A DNA stretch of 64,000 bases. Source: Xiphydria camelus (lineage: Eukaryota > Arthropoda > Insecta > Hymenoptera > Xiphydriidae). A program made the translations under genes and the position numbers. Below the pieces are notes generated by a model. The model did not search any database, had not been told where the DNA came from, and saw only the letters and a program-made list of their open reading frames with translations. The DNA lies in assembly GCA_963678675.1 (NCBI GenBank), contig OY783199.1:15136232-15200231 (forward strand). The letters are read 5' to 3'. Below, piece after piece: positions 30,001 through 39,186 of the stretch. Each line of letters opens with the position of its first letter. Position 1 is the stretch's first letter.

Positions 30001-31316
30001 GTCGTGTGTCATCGACGAACTATGCGGGTCGATGTCACTGCGATCGATGTAATTCAGAATTTGTCCTCAATTCGACTCGCGATCGAGATCGAGAACTCAA
30101 TCGGCCGATTGAAGGTAAGAGTACGCAGAGAAGATTTAGTTGGATCTACCAAAAATTATTTGCAGGTTTGCAGGGACTGAAAATTTGTAATACGTTAATT
30201 AAACACCCCTTCCTTGCAATCATATGAAATAGTATGTGATTGCAAGGAAGAAATATCAGATTAATATGCAAAAAAGATCAAATTGATCTGAATAAATAAT
30301 TACCTGTGCCTCGCAAGTAATTTTTAGCAGATCCAACTAATTCTTTTTTTTCTGTATGGGATGAACGGTTGAAGAGTAAGTTCAAAATTGATAATCTCAA
30401 AATCGGTTGCAGATAACGAAGAGAAGCTTAAATAAAAAATGTTTGTCTGCATTTTTGCTATAAAAAAGCTATTCTACATTTTTCGCATATCTCCACCGCG
30501 TTTCAAGACAATCGCATTCAAAGTTAAACGGAAACTAGGGGGTTTTTTTACTGCAAATTCGATGGACAATGGCTACTGGAATCCGATATTATTTTTGATG
30601 CGAGGTATTCGTAATCCGTTTAATCAACGTACAGACTTTCAATTCTACGTTTAATCCCGATTAAAGCACGGAGCGAGTCGAATAGCCCCGCGCGCTCCGC
30701 TTTAATTACGCACGCCGCCCCGAAACGAGCCGTTATAACCTCGAGACGGATCCGCGCGGCGGTGTGCGAGAAGAGCGACGGATTTGGAGAAACGAAACTC
30801 GTTATTTGCATCACAAAGGACGCGCTCGCCTCTTTATTTGCGCGGCACGTCGGTAGCCGCGCACGCCTGAAATGTTGACGATCATCCAACTCTCGCCGCC
30901 GCTGCCGCCGCCTCCCGAATTCGCCGCGAGATCACGCGCGGTGAAAATAGCCGCGCCGCGGATATTTGCGCGATCCCATCGTGAACCCGTGACCCCGCAG
31001 CTCCACGGAATCGATATCACGTAAAACGGCGAGTTAAAAAGTGCGCGAGAACGTCTCATCTCGTATTTCGCATCGCTTCTTCTTGTCGTTTTTACAGAGT
31101 GGCTGGATTCCCCTCGCGCGTTATCAAGACTCTTATCCGGTGCGCGAGAGCGCCGTGACGTCCGTGCGGTTCCGCACCGCCGCGTACGGCCTTCCGTTCG
31201 CGTATATATTTCACCGCGGAAGGTTTCCCCGGACGTGGGAATTTGTTGCGACGCTTTGCAAAGTCGATCCCGCGCGCGTTATACGGAGATGCGGAAATAT
31301 TCGAGCGAAACGAGAA

Positions 31317-31353
<37 letters not shown>

Positions 31354-34300
31354 AGTAGAGTGCAGCGCCGTTAAAGAGTCTAGCCGTCTCGTGAGAAGCG
31401 CACTCGGGTGCCCTTCCTCCGGGTTGCGAGGCGCGCACTTCGTCGGACGCGAAACGCTTCGACGAGGGGGAGAAAAAAAACGTAGAATGCCTCGTAAAAC
31501 CTCGTCGTGTTCGCGCTCTGCTTTCGTCAAATCGGCGGGGAAATTACGCGGACATCCATGCGCGCGGGCGTGTCTCGCGTCAGATTGCCGGAAGCGTTCT
31601 CGAAGAGATTCTCTCCTATCGAGATTCCTCTCGCTGCGAAATCGCAGCGCGTTTCAGCGCGCGGTTTTGACGGTAATGCGCGCGCAGCAATGATAAATAA
31701 TGTAGGTAATAATCCTGAAGTATAATATATACGCGCAGGATGCGTGCGGTTCGCCACATCCGGGTGCGCGTAGACTCGTTAAAGAGGAGAGTATCCCTCG
31801 CATAAAGTGGAAAGGAATAGGCTGGGCTGAACCCGGCCGATCAGTTACTACTCGCGCTCCGCCATGGAGGCATTCGAAAGAACGAGGCGCCGCGCGTCTC
31901 GTTTGGCGAAAAGAGCGAGGTAAGGACGATCGTATCCGTCGAAACGACCCGCGTTTCCTCCTTGTCGTCGCGTTACGCACGAGGCAACGCGAACGAAGAC
32001 GTTACACCAATAAGACGGTTTATTAACAGTTAAGAAATGTAATTTCAAATACGACGAAATACCTAAATATGTATTTCTTTAGAACGAGAAAATATATATT
32101 CTCAGAAAAAATAAGTCGTAGGATCAACGAAGTATGTGGTTGATTTGGGATAGGGCCAATTTATCGCGACTACAATTTTAGTAAAAAGTACAGCAAAGTT
32201 TGCAACTTTTACAAGTTTTTCTATAATTTTTACTAAAACTATAGTTATTGTTGTGACGTCTCATCGCGTTCCGCTTCCCAGATCGATTTGCGATCGTTAA
32301 TAGGGATGTGCCATTTACGCGCTATAGAAAAGATACTTCTACGCAACTGCCCCTTCGCAGTAAACGCGATTTACGATCTAGAATTTGGCTAGGCATCGAC
32401 GACGTTTATCCGCCGAAACGACACGATATATCATGGAAGACGCTTTCTCATTGCAGGTCGGCACTGCAGACGCTGCACAAGGTTTCCAGCAAGGCCCGCG
32501 AGCAGAACTACTTCCTGGGTGGACTGTCACATGACTGGGTCAGTTACTATGAGCAGCGCATCGAGAGCGACCGCTCGTGCCTCAACGAGTGGCACGCCAT
32601 GGACAACCTCGAGTCCAGAAGACCACCTTCACCGGACAGCGTACGCACCAAGTACGTATCTACGAACGCATGTATATTGTGAGAATTTCCGATCGCAAAG
32701 GCGAAAAGGACCCTCGCATGCGGGTGCCACCGTTCCGCGATTTCCATTTATCGCGGCGAGACCGCGACGAGATTTTTCGAGAAACAGCTGTACACCGCGG
32801 ATTTAGCTTGGTCCGGTGCCAGCGCCGGTGATTTGTTGACGCTTCTGGCCAAAATGTGTATACATATAAATAGAGCGCGATTTTACGAGTGTCCTTCAAT
32901 TTACGTCGACTTTCTGCGTCTGTCGTGCGGCGACGACAAGAAACTTCAATCGCTATTATCTCATTATCTGTGAATTTTTAGCCTATATTTATACAAGACT
33001 TTATTGCAGATAAAAACGTAATCTTCAAAAAAGTGTTATACATATATGAGCCAAAAGCTCATAGGTATGAGATAACGGCGATTGAAGTTTCTTTTGTGAC
33101 GAGTAAGTTTAGCTTCATATGGTGTACGGACGGCCACGCAGAAAAATTACGGAGGAATTTTTACCGCTTCATCCAGTAGCGCTGAGACTCGAGCTCATTT
33201 TCAAGAATCTGTACAGAGGAAACTGTACCATGTACAAACTGTGCAGATTCTTGGAAATGAGTTCGAGTCTCAGCGCTACCGGAGGAAGTGGTACAAATTC
33301 CTGGTTTTTTTCTCCGTGCAGCCACCGTCGCGACTGCGGCAAAACGACGCACGTAACCGTAGTAACGACGCCGGTCATTTTTCGTGTCCAGGCCCCGGGA
33401 GAGGGACGAGACGGAGCGCGTGATCCGTGCGACCCTGAAGGAGATCATGATGTCCGTAGACCTCGACGAGGTCACCTCGAAGTACATTAGAGGTCGGCTC
33501 GAGGAGGACCTGGACATGGATCTGGGTGAATTCAAGCCGTTCATCGACCAGGAGATGTTGACCATCCTGGGACAGATGGACGCTCCTACCGAGATATTCG
33601 ACCACGTCTATCTCGGGAGCGAGTGGAACGCCAGCAATCTCGAGGAGCTGCAGAAGAACGGGTGAGTTCTCGGTCGCGGGAGCACGAGACGAAGATCTCG
33701 ACGAGACAGGGTTACCTAATCGCTCGACCCTGCGTTTCAGCGTCCGACACATTCTCAACGTGACCAGGGAGATCGATAATTTCTTCCCCGGGATGTTCAA
33801 TTATCTGAACGTTCGCGTGTACGACGACGAGAAGACGGATCTGCTGAAGCACTGGGACGACACGTTCAAGTACATCAGCAAGGCGAAGAAGGAGGGTTCG
33901 AAGGTGCTGGTACACTGCAAAATGGGCGTCTCCAGGTCGGCGTCCGTCGTGATAGCCTACGCCATGAAGGCGTACAACTGGGACTTCTCGCAAGCCTGGA
34001 AACACGTGAAGGATAAGCGCAATTGCATCAAGCCCAACAGCAGTTTCCTGCTGCAATTGGAGACTTATCAGGGCATCCTGGACGCGATGAAGAACAAGGA
34101 GAAGCTGCAGCGGTCCAAGTCCGACACGAACCTCAAGTCGCCGACGATGGTGAAGGATCGGACGAAGAAGGAGGAGAAGGTCGATCGCATCGTGGGCGGC
34201 AGCGGCGGTCTCTTGGAAGTTTCCGGCGCCGATTTGAAGAGGAACGGTCAGAGGCCGAAGAGTTGGTCGCCGAACGTGGAGATTGCCGAGAATATGCTTC

Positions 34301-36665
34301 CAGCGGGTGAGTCGCCATTTCGTCTCGATAATCGTAATTGTACACGTGTACTCGTCGTTACGACGTCAAAGTAACGCGTTCCACTTCTTTTCTCATTTCA
34401 GCTCCCTTATCGCAATCCTTGGAGAGCATCGATAAGACAGGCAACTCGGAAATAACTCGCGAGGATCTGCTGCGCGGCTCCAACCCGAAGACCGACGTGG
34501 ACCAGGAGGCGCGGAACGTGCTGATGCCCTGCGACAACGGGCAGTCTTACAGCGTCTCGCAAAATCAAATCGTCCATCTGCCGGGACCCGACACGCCCAG
34601 CGTGAAGCACAGAGTGAGCAAACTGGAGACGCAGCAGGGGCAGACGAGGAAGGGCTTGGTGCTGAATCTGACGAATCAATTCGAGGCGGCCAGCAGTAAG
34701 CCGTCGTCCCCGGGATCGGATTCGGACGTCAAGCCTCTGCCGCAGAGTCCGGTTTCCTGTGAGCGGTCAACGGAAGACGTCACCGTCGACGATACGATCC
34801 CGTTCGATCGATGCCGGCAGCGAGAGCCGCCATTCTTGCAGCAAACTCCGCAGACGGTGGGGGTGTCCTTATCGAAGCAAGAGGCGTGGGATCCCGGCGA
34901 GAAGCAGGACGGGAAGGAGAGAGTGACTGGCGGTTCTATCGCGGCGACCGCGCCGTGCAAGTCCGTCGTGAACGATAACAGTGAATGTCTAGTCTGGACT
35001 GCGTCCGCGGCAGAAGTTAAACGCGCCGATTCGAGCAGTAATGTTAATAAAGTCAACGGCCAAGTTACGAATGGTGAGAATGAGTGCGTCTCGGGTGCTC
35101 AGCCGACGTTGGTGTCGACGAATGTGACGACGGCAACGACGACGACGGCGACGGTGTATCCCGGAACGCTCGGCAGGAAAACGAAGAGGGAGGGCGATCC
35201 GTTCAGCACCCAATTGGACAGGGTGTTCGATCGCGAGGAAAGACGGGAGCCGACCAGGGAATCGCCGAGCCGGCAAAGCTCCTGGAGCAGTTACGACAGC
35301 GCGGTCGTCCTGGACAACAGTTCGGTTCACAGTTCTTGGGCGACGTTGCCGTCCAGAAACAGTTCCTGGGGCTCGTACGACATGCGCCCCTCCGATTCGC
35401 TGGGCTCCAGCGGTCTCTTTCCTTACGACAAGGAGGAGATACCCTGGCACCCGGGCACGGTGAAGCGTACGAAACAGAAACTGGAAGAGGGCACCGCGGC
35501 GGGCACGGTGAAGAGGGTGTGCACGCAGACCTCCGATCCGGAGGAGAAGTCCGCCGAGGCCGAGGAAGTTCCCGTGGAGGCGTACAACTCGGTTCTCTTT
35601 CACTACACGACGTCTCCTATTCCGAGAAGGAGGGATCCGTCGCCCGCCTCCGAGCCCAACCCCAAGGTCGAGGGTGGCCGACTCGCCGGCGATTCCTCCA
35701 GCCCGGCAGCCGGAGGAATCGACATCGCGCCGTCCGCGTCGATACTGCAAGTGGGGAGACTGTCCACGAGCGCGCCGGCTCCTTCCTCGCTCTCCTCCGA
35801 AACGGACCTCCCCGCGGCGCTGAGGACCTGCCGATCCGAGAGCGAGACCTCCAGCCCTTGCGTGGTCAACACACCCCAGTGTCCGTCGGTGAAGCATCAC
35901 AAGATGGTCCTGGAAAACTTGAACAGCAAGCCGATGTTCAACAAGCGTTGTCTTTCGGCGGACGACTCGCCGGAATCGGAGTGTCCGCGGAGCAGTTCGG
36001 GGATCGTGAAGAATCTGAAGAAGGAGTTCGAAGCGAAGTCGACCAAGTCGGAGAAGAGTCCGGAGAGCAGTTCGACGGAGGCCACGGACGCGCCTTCCCA
36101 GTCGAGCTCGCGAATCCGGAAGGACGTGAAGATCCGAAGTTTACCCTCGTCGCCCGTCATCGCTCACAACGAATCGAAGATCCAGCATTCGTCGTCATCG
36201 GCGGTCAGCGAGGCTCGCGAGAGGGAGGCGAAGAGGAGCAGCGAACCCATCGCCACCGCGATGTCCCCTCCGAGACGGGAGGATCAGGAGGATCTATCCG
36301 TGAGAGTTTTAGTCGGTAAATACGAGATCGCCAAGCCCGAAGCCAGGAGAAGCGCGGAGATTCAGTTGCGGCCACACAAAGACAGAGACTCGATAGAGGT
36401 TCACCCTCCGGCGAAGTCGAAAATAGCGCCCGAGCTCTCGAGGAGATCAGCGCCAATTACGATCAACCACTCGGCCTCTCTGTTCTCGGAGACGGGACCG
36501 GAGGCGCCGGGTAGGCCGCCCGTTCCGTCGCCCAGCGTAGTCGTAGCCAGCGTCGTGGCGAAGGCAGCTAGCAAGAAGCAGCAGCAGCAACACGGTAGGA
36601 CACATCCGTTGGCCAGGCTGCAGGTCAGGCCTAGGCACAGCAGTCCCGTTTACAATACGATGTAA
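8865..36665 (+). CDS. ssh: slingshot protein phosphatase, N-terminus missing
   Basis: Slingshot dephosphorylates phospho-cofilin/ADF and so promotes actin filament turnover in the cytoplasm. Six exons join in frame with GT-AG borders: 8865-9043, 11337-11402, 32457-32651, 33392-33661, 33741-34306, 34402-36665. They give 1179 residues plus stop. The order is the SSH N-terminal conserved region (RTRYLVVVS, ESCLLGIDC, HIFKPVSVQAMW), the region containing SHDWVSYYE and RPPSPDS, a DEK-like segment (TSKYIRGRLEEDLDMDLGEF), the dual-specificity phosphatase domain with HCKMGVSRS, and a long serine-rich tail. The first visible exon begins in phase 0 after an acceptor and matches the middle of the SSH N-terminal region, so at least one upstream exon is absent or unrecognised. 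Drosophila Ssh is about 1045 residues, so the visible part is already long, mostly because of the tail. Identification is from remembered family sequence and is very secure. Confidence 0.96.
9576..10003. mobile_element. MITE F12 with nested F1
   Basis: Ends cggagaaaaaaatagcaatg and its inverse atcgctatttttttctcagtg. An F1 element (9729-9928) is inserted inside. Confidence 0.75.
9729..9928. mobile_element. MITE family F1, copy 1
   Basis: Arms caggaatttttccgcc / agtagcgctgaga / gagctcattttc are inverted near 9850-9920. The family recurs at 28214-28303 (truncated) and 33135-33319. Confidence 0.8.
10005..10240. mobile_element. MITE family F4, copy 1
   Basis: Inner inverted repeat gcgtttacaggtgggggaat / attcccctacccataaacgc and right tip ttttttctcagcgc. 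Related to 18080-18565 and 24459-24929. Confidence 0.7.
11047..11092. repeat. short hairpin
   Basis: An 18-bp stem (gttgaatgtaagttcaag and its inverse, one mismatch) around a 10-base loop. Confidence 0.7.
11337..11402 (+). CDS. ssh: ssh exon B
   Basis: A 66-base exon between ccgttgcag and gtgagt. Joined to exon A it reads LDGDGGFSVSVCGRQ and then HIFKPVSVQAMW, a strictly conserved SSH segment. Both junctions split codons (phase 2 in, phase 2 out). Confidence 0.95.
11860..12500. repeat. diverged satellite-like tandem repeat
   Basis: Three degenerate units with recurring blocks (cgatgtatttttttcgcg near 11874, tgtatttttttgcgct near 12210, cgacgtattttttttcacgc near 12470; and cgagtgatcgattc / cgagcgatcgattca near 12078 and 12411). 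Unit length is irregular, about 260-340 bases. Confidence 0.6.
13388..13810. mobile_element. MITE family F7, copy 1
   Basis: Starts gtagtgagagaaatagttgc and ends ttttctctcagtgta; internal gccatggttttctt and agaaaatatttgacag are shared with the P450 intron copy. Confidence 0.75.
14500..14800. repeat. tandem duplication, about 160-base unit
   Basis: Two units share ataattagatttaacttctt, ccattatttttgttta and actttgaataa blocks, at about 14530-14625 and 14694-14792. Confidence 0.7.
15400..15659. mobile_element. MITE family F3, copy 1
   Basis: Ends ccagggaaaaggtctagttg and its inverse, with ctactaggttcgta in the middle. About 260 bases, noncoding. Confidence 0.8.
18080..18565. mobile_element. 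MITE family F4, copy 2, split by F3
   Basis: Outer ends actaaattagcggtcacggg and cccgtgatcgccaatttagt are inverted; the inserted F3 copy occupies 18172-18429. Confidence 0.75.
18172..18429. mobile_element. MITE family F3, copy 2 (nested)
   Basis: Ends atccagggaaaaggtagttg and ctagatcttttctctcggtg; inner ctactatata differs slightly from the other copies. Confidence 0.75.
19340..19705. repeat. tandem duplication F8, 182-base unit
   Basis: Two units starting attcaaaatcgattatctcg (19341) and attcaaactcgattatctcg (19523), differing at few sites. A third, more diverged copy is at 30380-30545. Confidence 0.85.
20752..20795. mobile_element. MITE family F2, truncated end
   Basis: Has only the left end (gcagagaaaaagagttagtt, then a gaatctattggaaattaatt stretch) of the F2 family. 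Confidence 0.5.
22046..23237. mobile_element. Tc1/mariner-like element, internally deleted and interrupted
   Basis: Long terminal inverted repeats starting CAGGGTGTTCGGAAAAAA, flanked by TA (22044-22045, 23238-23239). Each arm, once the nested element is removed, is about 150 bases or more. Between the arms a reading frame at 22826-23020 ends in GGRHFEHLL and a stop, resembling transposase C-termini of this superfamily that I recall. The DDE catalytic part is absent, so it cannot encode an active enzyme. Confidence 0.8.
22109..22723. mobile_element. pogo/Tigger-like MITE, nested
   Basis: Ends CAGTAGACTACCGATAATCC and an inverse (cggactattggaagtctactg), flanked by TA at 22107-22108 and 22724-22725. 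The CAGTAGACT..CGATAATCCGG type of terminus is characteristic of pogo/Tigger elements. 615 bases, no transposase. Confidence 0.75.
23475..23695. mobile_element. MITE family F2, copy 1
   Basis: Starts cacagagaaaaagaattt and ends catttttttcctcgtgg; inner gatct..aattactt and its inverse are as in the other copies. Confidence 0.8.
24459..24929. mobile_element. MITE family F4-related, copy 3, with nested F5
   Basis: Left end ccgagaaaaaagttgactaa, right tip ttttgtcctcagtg; F5 copy nested at 24637-24800. Confidence 0.55.
24637..24800. mobile_element. MITE family F5, copy 3
   Basis: Ends caggcggaaatgttctatat and atatatagaactttttcgc are inverted; repeated atccatacgtggattt / aaatccacatatggat inside. 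The most complete uninterrupted F5 copy in the window. Confidence 0.75.
25625..25865. mobile_element. fold-back element, ~90-base arms
   Basis: Arms attgaagggtttctttcaaa ... aatgcctactctttcgttgt and their inverse are almost identical, so the insertion is probably recent. A third tgcctactctttc sits in the centre. Confidence 0.85.
26516..26640 (+). CDS. candidate first coding exon with signal anchor
   Basis: An ATG at 26516 opens a 41-codon peptide with a strongly hydrophobic stretch (SVYAIVLFVLPVLLWIG) followed by basic residues (RVVERKR). It ends two bases into a codon at CCAG before gtaggc, a good donor. The surrounding DNA is CpG-rich, as promoters often are. The phase (two bases used) is the same as that needed to splice into ssh exon C, whose first base completes a codon. 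It could therefore be an alternative ssh first exon or the first exon of an unseen gene. It may equally be chance. No homologue is recognised. Confidence 0.25.
26690..26985. repeat. dispersed repeat F6, copy 2
   Basis: Shares the aggttttgc, aaaatatttg, tcgacatatctctttt, cgcaatggcaa and actgcgaagt-like blocks of 7245-7520 and ends in ttttttttcgtg. Confidence 0.55.
26989..27384. mobile_element. Tc1/mariner-like MITE
   Basis: Terminal repeats CAGGGTGATTTGAAATGGGC (arms about 85 bases, ending near a shared tacaaaatt) flanked by TA at 26987-26988 and 27385-27386. No transposase recognised in the 103-codon frame inside. Confidence 0.8.
27478..27561. mobile_element. mini palindromic MITE
   Basis: Arms cacggaaaaaaataattt..cagtgtaa and ttacactg..attattattttttttt-cgtg form an 84-base fold-back with the common CACGG-A-rich tip. 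Confidence 0.65.
28214..28303. mobile_element. MITE family F1, copy 2 (truncated)
   Basis: Has only the left arm (cacgccaaaaaaagaaaacc, then the tccagtagtgctgagattcg and gtacagagg blocks); the inverted right arm is missing and F9 begins soon after. Confidence 0.65.
28330..28660. repeat. dispersed repeat F9, copy 2, uninterrupted
   Basis: Matches 830-1505 without the palindromic insertion; gccggatacg here corresponds to gccggctacg just right of the insertion at about 1303. Confidence 0.7.
30124..30357. mobile_element. MITE family F2, copy 2
   Basis: Starts cgcagagaagatttagttgg and ends aattcttttttttctgta. The ttgcaatcatat..atgtgattgcaa hairpin at the centre is clear in this copy. Confidence 0.8.
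30380..30545. repeat. F8 repeat, diverged third copy
   Basis: Blocks ttcaaaattgataatctc, gcttaaataaaaaatg, aaaaaagctattct and aaagttaaacggaa align with the tandem pair at 19340-19705. Confidence 0.65.
31318..31350. repeat. short (CT)n microsatellite
   Basis: About 33 bases of CT with one TTT interruption. Confidence 0.9.
32457..32651 (+). CDS. ssh: ssh exon C
   Basis: Follows the 21-kb intron. It opens after cattgcag and closes before gtacgt. It encodes SALQTLHKVSSKARE, SHDWVSYYEQRIESD and RRPPSPDSVRT, all close to Drosophila Ssh. The first base completes a Trp codon with exon B. Confidence 0.95.
32938..33097. mobile_element. MITE family F11, copy 2 (ssh intron C-D)
   Basis: Inverted ends aagaaacttcaatcgctatt and cggcgattgaagtttctt around aaaacgtaatcttcaaaaaa. 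Confidence 0.75.
33135..33319. mobile_element. MITE family F1, copy 3 (ssh intron C-D)
   Basis: Ends cacgcagaaaaa and tttttttctccgtgc, arms with agtagcgctgagactcgagc and gagtctcagcgcta. It ends about 70 bases before the exon D acceptor. Confidence 0.8.
33392..33661 (+). CDS. ssh: ssh exon D (DEK-like region, start of phosphatase domain)
   Basis: Opens after gtgtccag and ends before gtgagt, 90 codons. The encoded segment runs from the ERDETERVIR motif through the DEK-like C-terminal module to the start of the phosphatase fold (APTEIFDHVYLGSEWNASNL). The following intron is only 79 bases. A MITE ends about 70 bases upstream of the acceptor. Confidence 0.95.
33741..34306 (+). CDS. ssh: ssh exon E (catalytic phosphatase core)
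   Basis: Encodes VRHILNVTREIDNFFPG, the presumed general-acid region VYDDEKTDLL, and the P-loop HCKMGVSRS. The catalytic Cys codon is 33916-33918 (about residue 296 of the visible protein) and the P-loop Arg is 33934-33936. All residues needed for HCX5R chemistry are present, so an active enzyme is expected. The exon ends just past the domain (KEKLQRSKSDTNLKSP, conserved in flies) and splices at gtgagt. Confidence 0.96.
34402..36665 (+). CDS. ssh: ssh exon F (C-terminal regulatory tail)
   Basis: A 754-codon terminal exon, rich in Ser, Pro and charged residues and predicted to be disordered. Conserved islands include YSVSQNQIVHLPG, a cluster SRQSSWSSYD and SRNSSWGSYD that resembles the phospho-Ser 14-3-3 docking region of SSH proteins, and HPGTVKRTKQKLEE. 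Two copies of a short motif G-[LI]-V-x-N-L-x3-F-E-A-x-S-[ST]-K occur at 34653-34700 and 36000-36050. The stop is at 36663-36665. The 14-3-3 role is family knowledge; it is not shown by the sequence. Confidence 0.93.
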
Positions 36666-39078
36666 TTGATCGGCAGTACCGTGGAATTGGAACTGCGGAT
36701 CACGGCGCCGGAAGGCACCGGTGAACGGACGCGAACGAGCGTCTATCTGGGAAGCGGGTAACGCCTTTGCGAAATTGTGTGATCTCTTTAACGTCGATAA
36801 CGGCTTCGCGAGTCAGCGATGACGCGCGGCTCGACGGGCCGAGCTCGCGAAAGCACCGAGATGCTCGTATTCGTTTAAGAAAGTGTCGCGTCCGACGCCA
36901 TTCGCTGGCTCGTCGATCGCGAGGGGCGACTCTTTGACCTTGTATTATTTTGACAATACCACCTTTTTTTTTTCGCACACTTCGCGACCGTTGGTTTCCT
37001 CGGTCGAGCTGGTCGAGTCGTCGGCAGATAGGATTCGGCGCCGTTCTTCGGCCGGCTGGAGGAATGGACGCGAATTTGTACAGGTGAAGCAGAGTCCCAC
37101 GCGTATGTGTCCGTCGTAGCTTGCGTCCGGTGGTCGTATTAGCGTGAGAAATTGGCGCGCGGTCGGACGAAGGAAGTAAGAAAAGTCGTTGGCAACGACA
37201 AGGCGAAAACCGATATTCCTATGTCATCTCGTCATAACTTACAATTAGTGGGCTTGGAATCAAATAAGCGTACGCGCGCGACGCAATCGTCGTTGACGGG
37301 GGCGAAACGCGGGCGCGCGGGATTCGTGGACTTCGGTTCGACGATCGGTCGAGGGACGAGCGCCCAGTCAGGCTGTGAACGTAACGTCTGGGCCTCGTGC
37401 ACGTTCCGGTCCGGGATTTTTCTCTTCGCGATCGTAATCGCTGTACGTGTACCGCGAAACTCGCGGTTCCGTTGTAGTTGAAAAGCCACGAGGGTCGTCT
37501 CTGGACGCGGCGACGTTTGAACTGCACTATTAAGTAGTAATTTATAACGGCTAATGTGATTAGAAAGCACTCGTCGGTGGTGCATCGGTGTGTGAGATTG
37601 TTGCGCGACGAACGACGTCGCGGAGTGCGAGGTAAGAGGCGTTCGAGCGAGTGTGTGACCATTTTGGCGAAATTGTGCGCGCGAAGTGTGATTGCTCGCG
37701 TGGAGGCGACTGACGAATCGGCGAGCGCGGCGAGCTTCTTTGCAGGCTCGTGCGGTATCGCGCAACCGCTCATCCGACCTTCTCTCTCAAGTTTAATTAT
37801 TAACTATACTTTGGCGGTTAAGCGAAGAAGTAGCTTGACCGTTTGAATAAATGACGTTGGATTCTTAAACCCTCTTCCGACTCGATCTTGGTGACGAACG
37901 GAAACTTGGAATTATGACGAAACTGCGAGTTCCTTCAACGTCGATCGCTCGAAGGACTTCCAGTTCCCTTGCTTATCGCGAAACGACGTTGCCGCTACGA
38001 GGAGCGCGTCGACCTCGCTGCCTCGGTTCCTCCAGTTTCTCAATTAACCGTTATTATCCTACTCTTCGTACTCTCCTATATTATCCCTAATATTATTATC
38101 GTAAATTCGATGACACCGGAGCGATTCGATCGATCGCGCTTTCGAAGGGGCGCGTTCCTCGTGCGCGATCGCAGGGCTCTCGGAGACAATTTTGGAAAAC
38201 ATATCATCGTTGCTACTCATTGTGTATGTTAGTCGCGATGGAGGATCGCTTCGCTTCCGCTGATATTCGCGCGCGGTTGCGAGGGAAGCGCGACGGAACG
38301 TGCGAACCGGCGGCTCGTTCGATTTGTATAGAGGCTTCCGCGTCGAAGGCCAATTTTATACACTTGGACGATGAATCTGGCAACAGTAACCCTCCGTTTT
38401 AAGTAGGCGACACAAAATGACTATATTTTAATACCACATGACCACACTTTTCAACCAAATAGGAACGCCGACGTAGAAGCGCGTAGAGTCACGGACACCA
38501 TTCTGTCGAAGGTTTAGATGGTAACCGCCGCGGGATAGCTGTTCGTCAACGTTAGAGATTAACGATTTCCTAATTACCTAATTACTCGTTAAGTAAGACT
38601 GCCGGAAACGATTTGGCGAAACGAGGAGTGTCGTCGGAGACGAGACGGCGAATCGCGAACTGAGTTCAGCGTTCGCGCCCGGAGAAATTAGAGGGATGCC
38701 GGAAACCCGGTGCCTCGCCTCGTCTCGTCTCGGACGACCGGAAAACGGTTCGCATCGACTTTCCCCGATGAATGCGTATGCGAGTCAACGTTGTTTCGCC
38801 CCGAATCGGTCATCAACTGATTAGTTACTATAGCGTCGCGTAAGTTTGTATCGTCACGAATCGATGTGCTCATTTTGTTGTATCACGTCCCCCCATCTTT
38901 TCCCCCTTCCTCTCTTGCCCCCTTCATTCTATCCTTTCCCGCCTCATTCTGCTCCCTCGCTTAAGTGTGCGTTTGAGGAAAACGAGACAAGAAGAAAGCA
39001 CTACTGTTATCGTAAAATTGTCAAAAGAAAAGAAACCGTGCGTTGTTCTGTATAAATTTTGTACCATAGTTTGTATTA

Positions 39079-39084
39079 AATAAA
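39079..39084 (+). terminator. poly(A) signal of ssh
   Basis: AATAAA within an AT-rich stretch 2.4 kb after the ssh stop, followed by a GT/T-rich stretch. It is the most likely cleavage signal for ssh. Confidence 0.6.
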
Positions 39085-39092
39085 ATACATTG

Positions 39093-39098
39093 TTTATT
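39093..39098 (-). terminator. poly(A) signal of the WD40 gene
   Basis: Reads AATAAA on the minus strand, 88 bases past the WD40 stop codon. It lies 8 bases from the plus-strand signal, so the two transcripts probably overlap by a few tens of bases. Confidence 0.6.
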
Positions 39099-39186
39099 GC
39101 TTGAGAAGATTATTCGTACGTGTGTATCGATGCATTCCGTTGCCATGTGTTTCACTTCGTTGCGGCACGCGTGAACATCGACGGGT

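Larger units (their letters stand above)
11403..32456 (+). other. ssh giant intron B-C
   Basis: A 21-kb intron between a gtgagt donor and a cattgcag acceptor. No convincing nested gene. Contents recognised: satellite-like repeats (11860-12500), MITE families F2, F3, F4, F5, F6, F7, F8, F9, nested Tc1/mariner-like and pogo-like elements, fold-backs, short CT, GA and CGTA microsatellites, and several CpG-rich islands (for example 17200-17740, 25900-26660, 27590-28150, 29640-30060) that could hold alternative promoters. Unlisted stretches show nothing I can name. Confidence 0.85.
36666..39100 (+). other. ssh: ssh 3' untranslated region
   Basis: About 2.4 kb between the ssh stop codon and the poly(A) signal at 39079. 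No long conserved reading frame is recognised on either strand. The sequence is CpG-rich near the stop and becomes AT-rich towards the end, with a pyrimidine-rich stretch at 38885-38960. The exact 3' end is inferred from the signal only. Confidence 0.6.

Noticed and set aside
34989..35900. 303-codon minus-strand frame inside ssh exon F
   Set aside because: Shadow of the long coding exon; Arg/Gly-rich translation with no domain.
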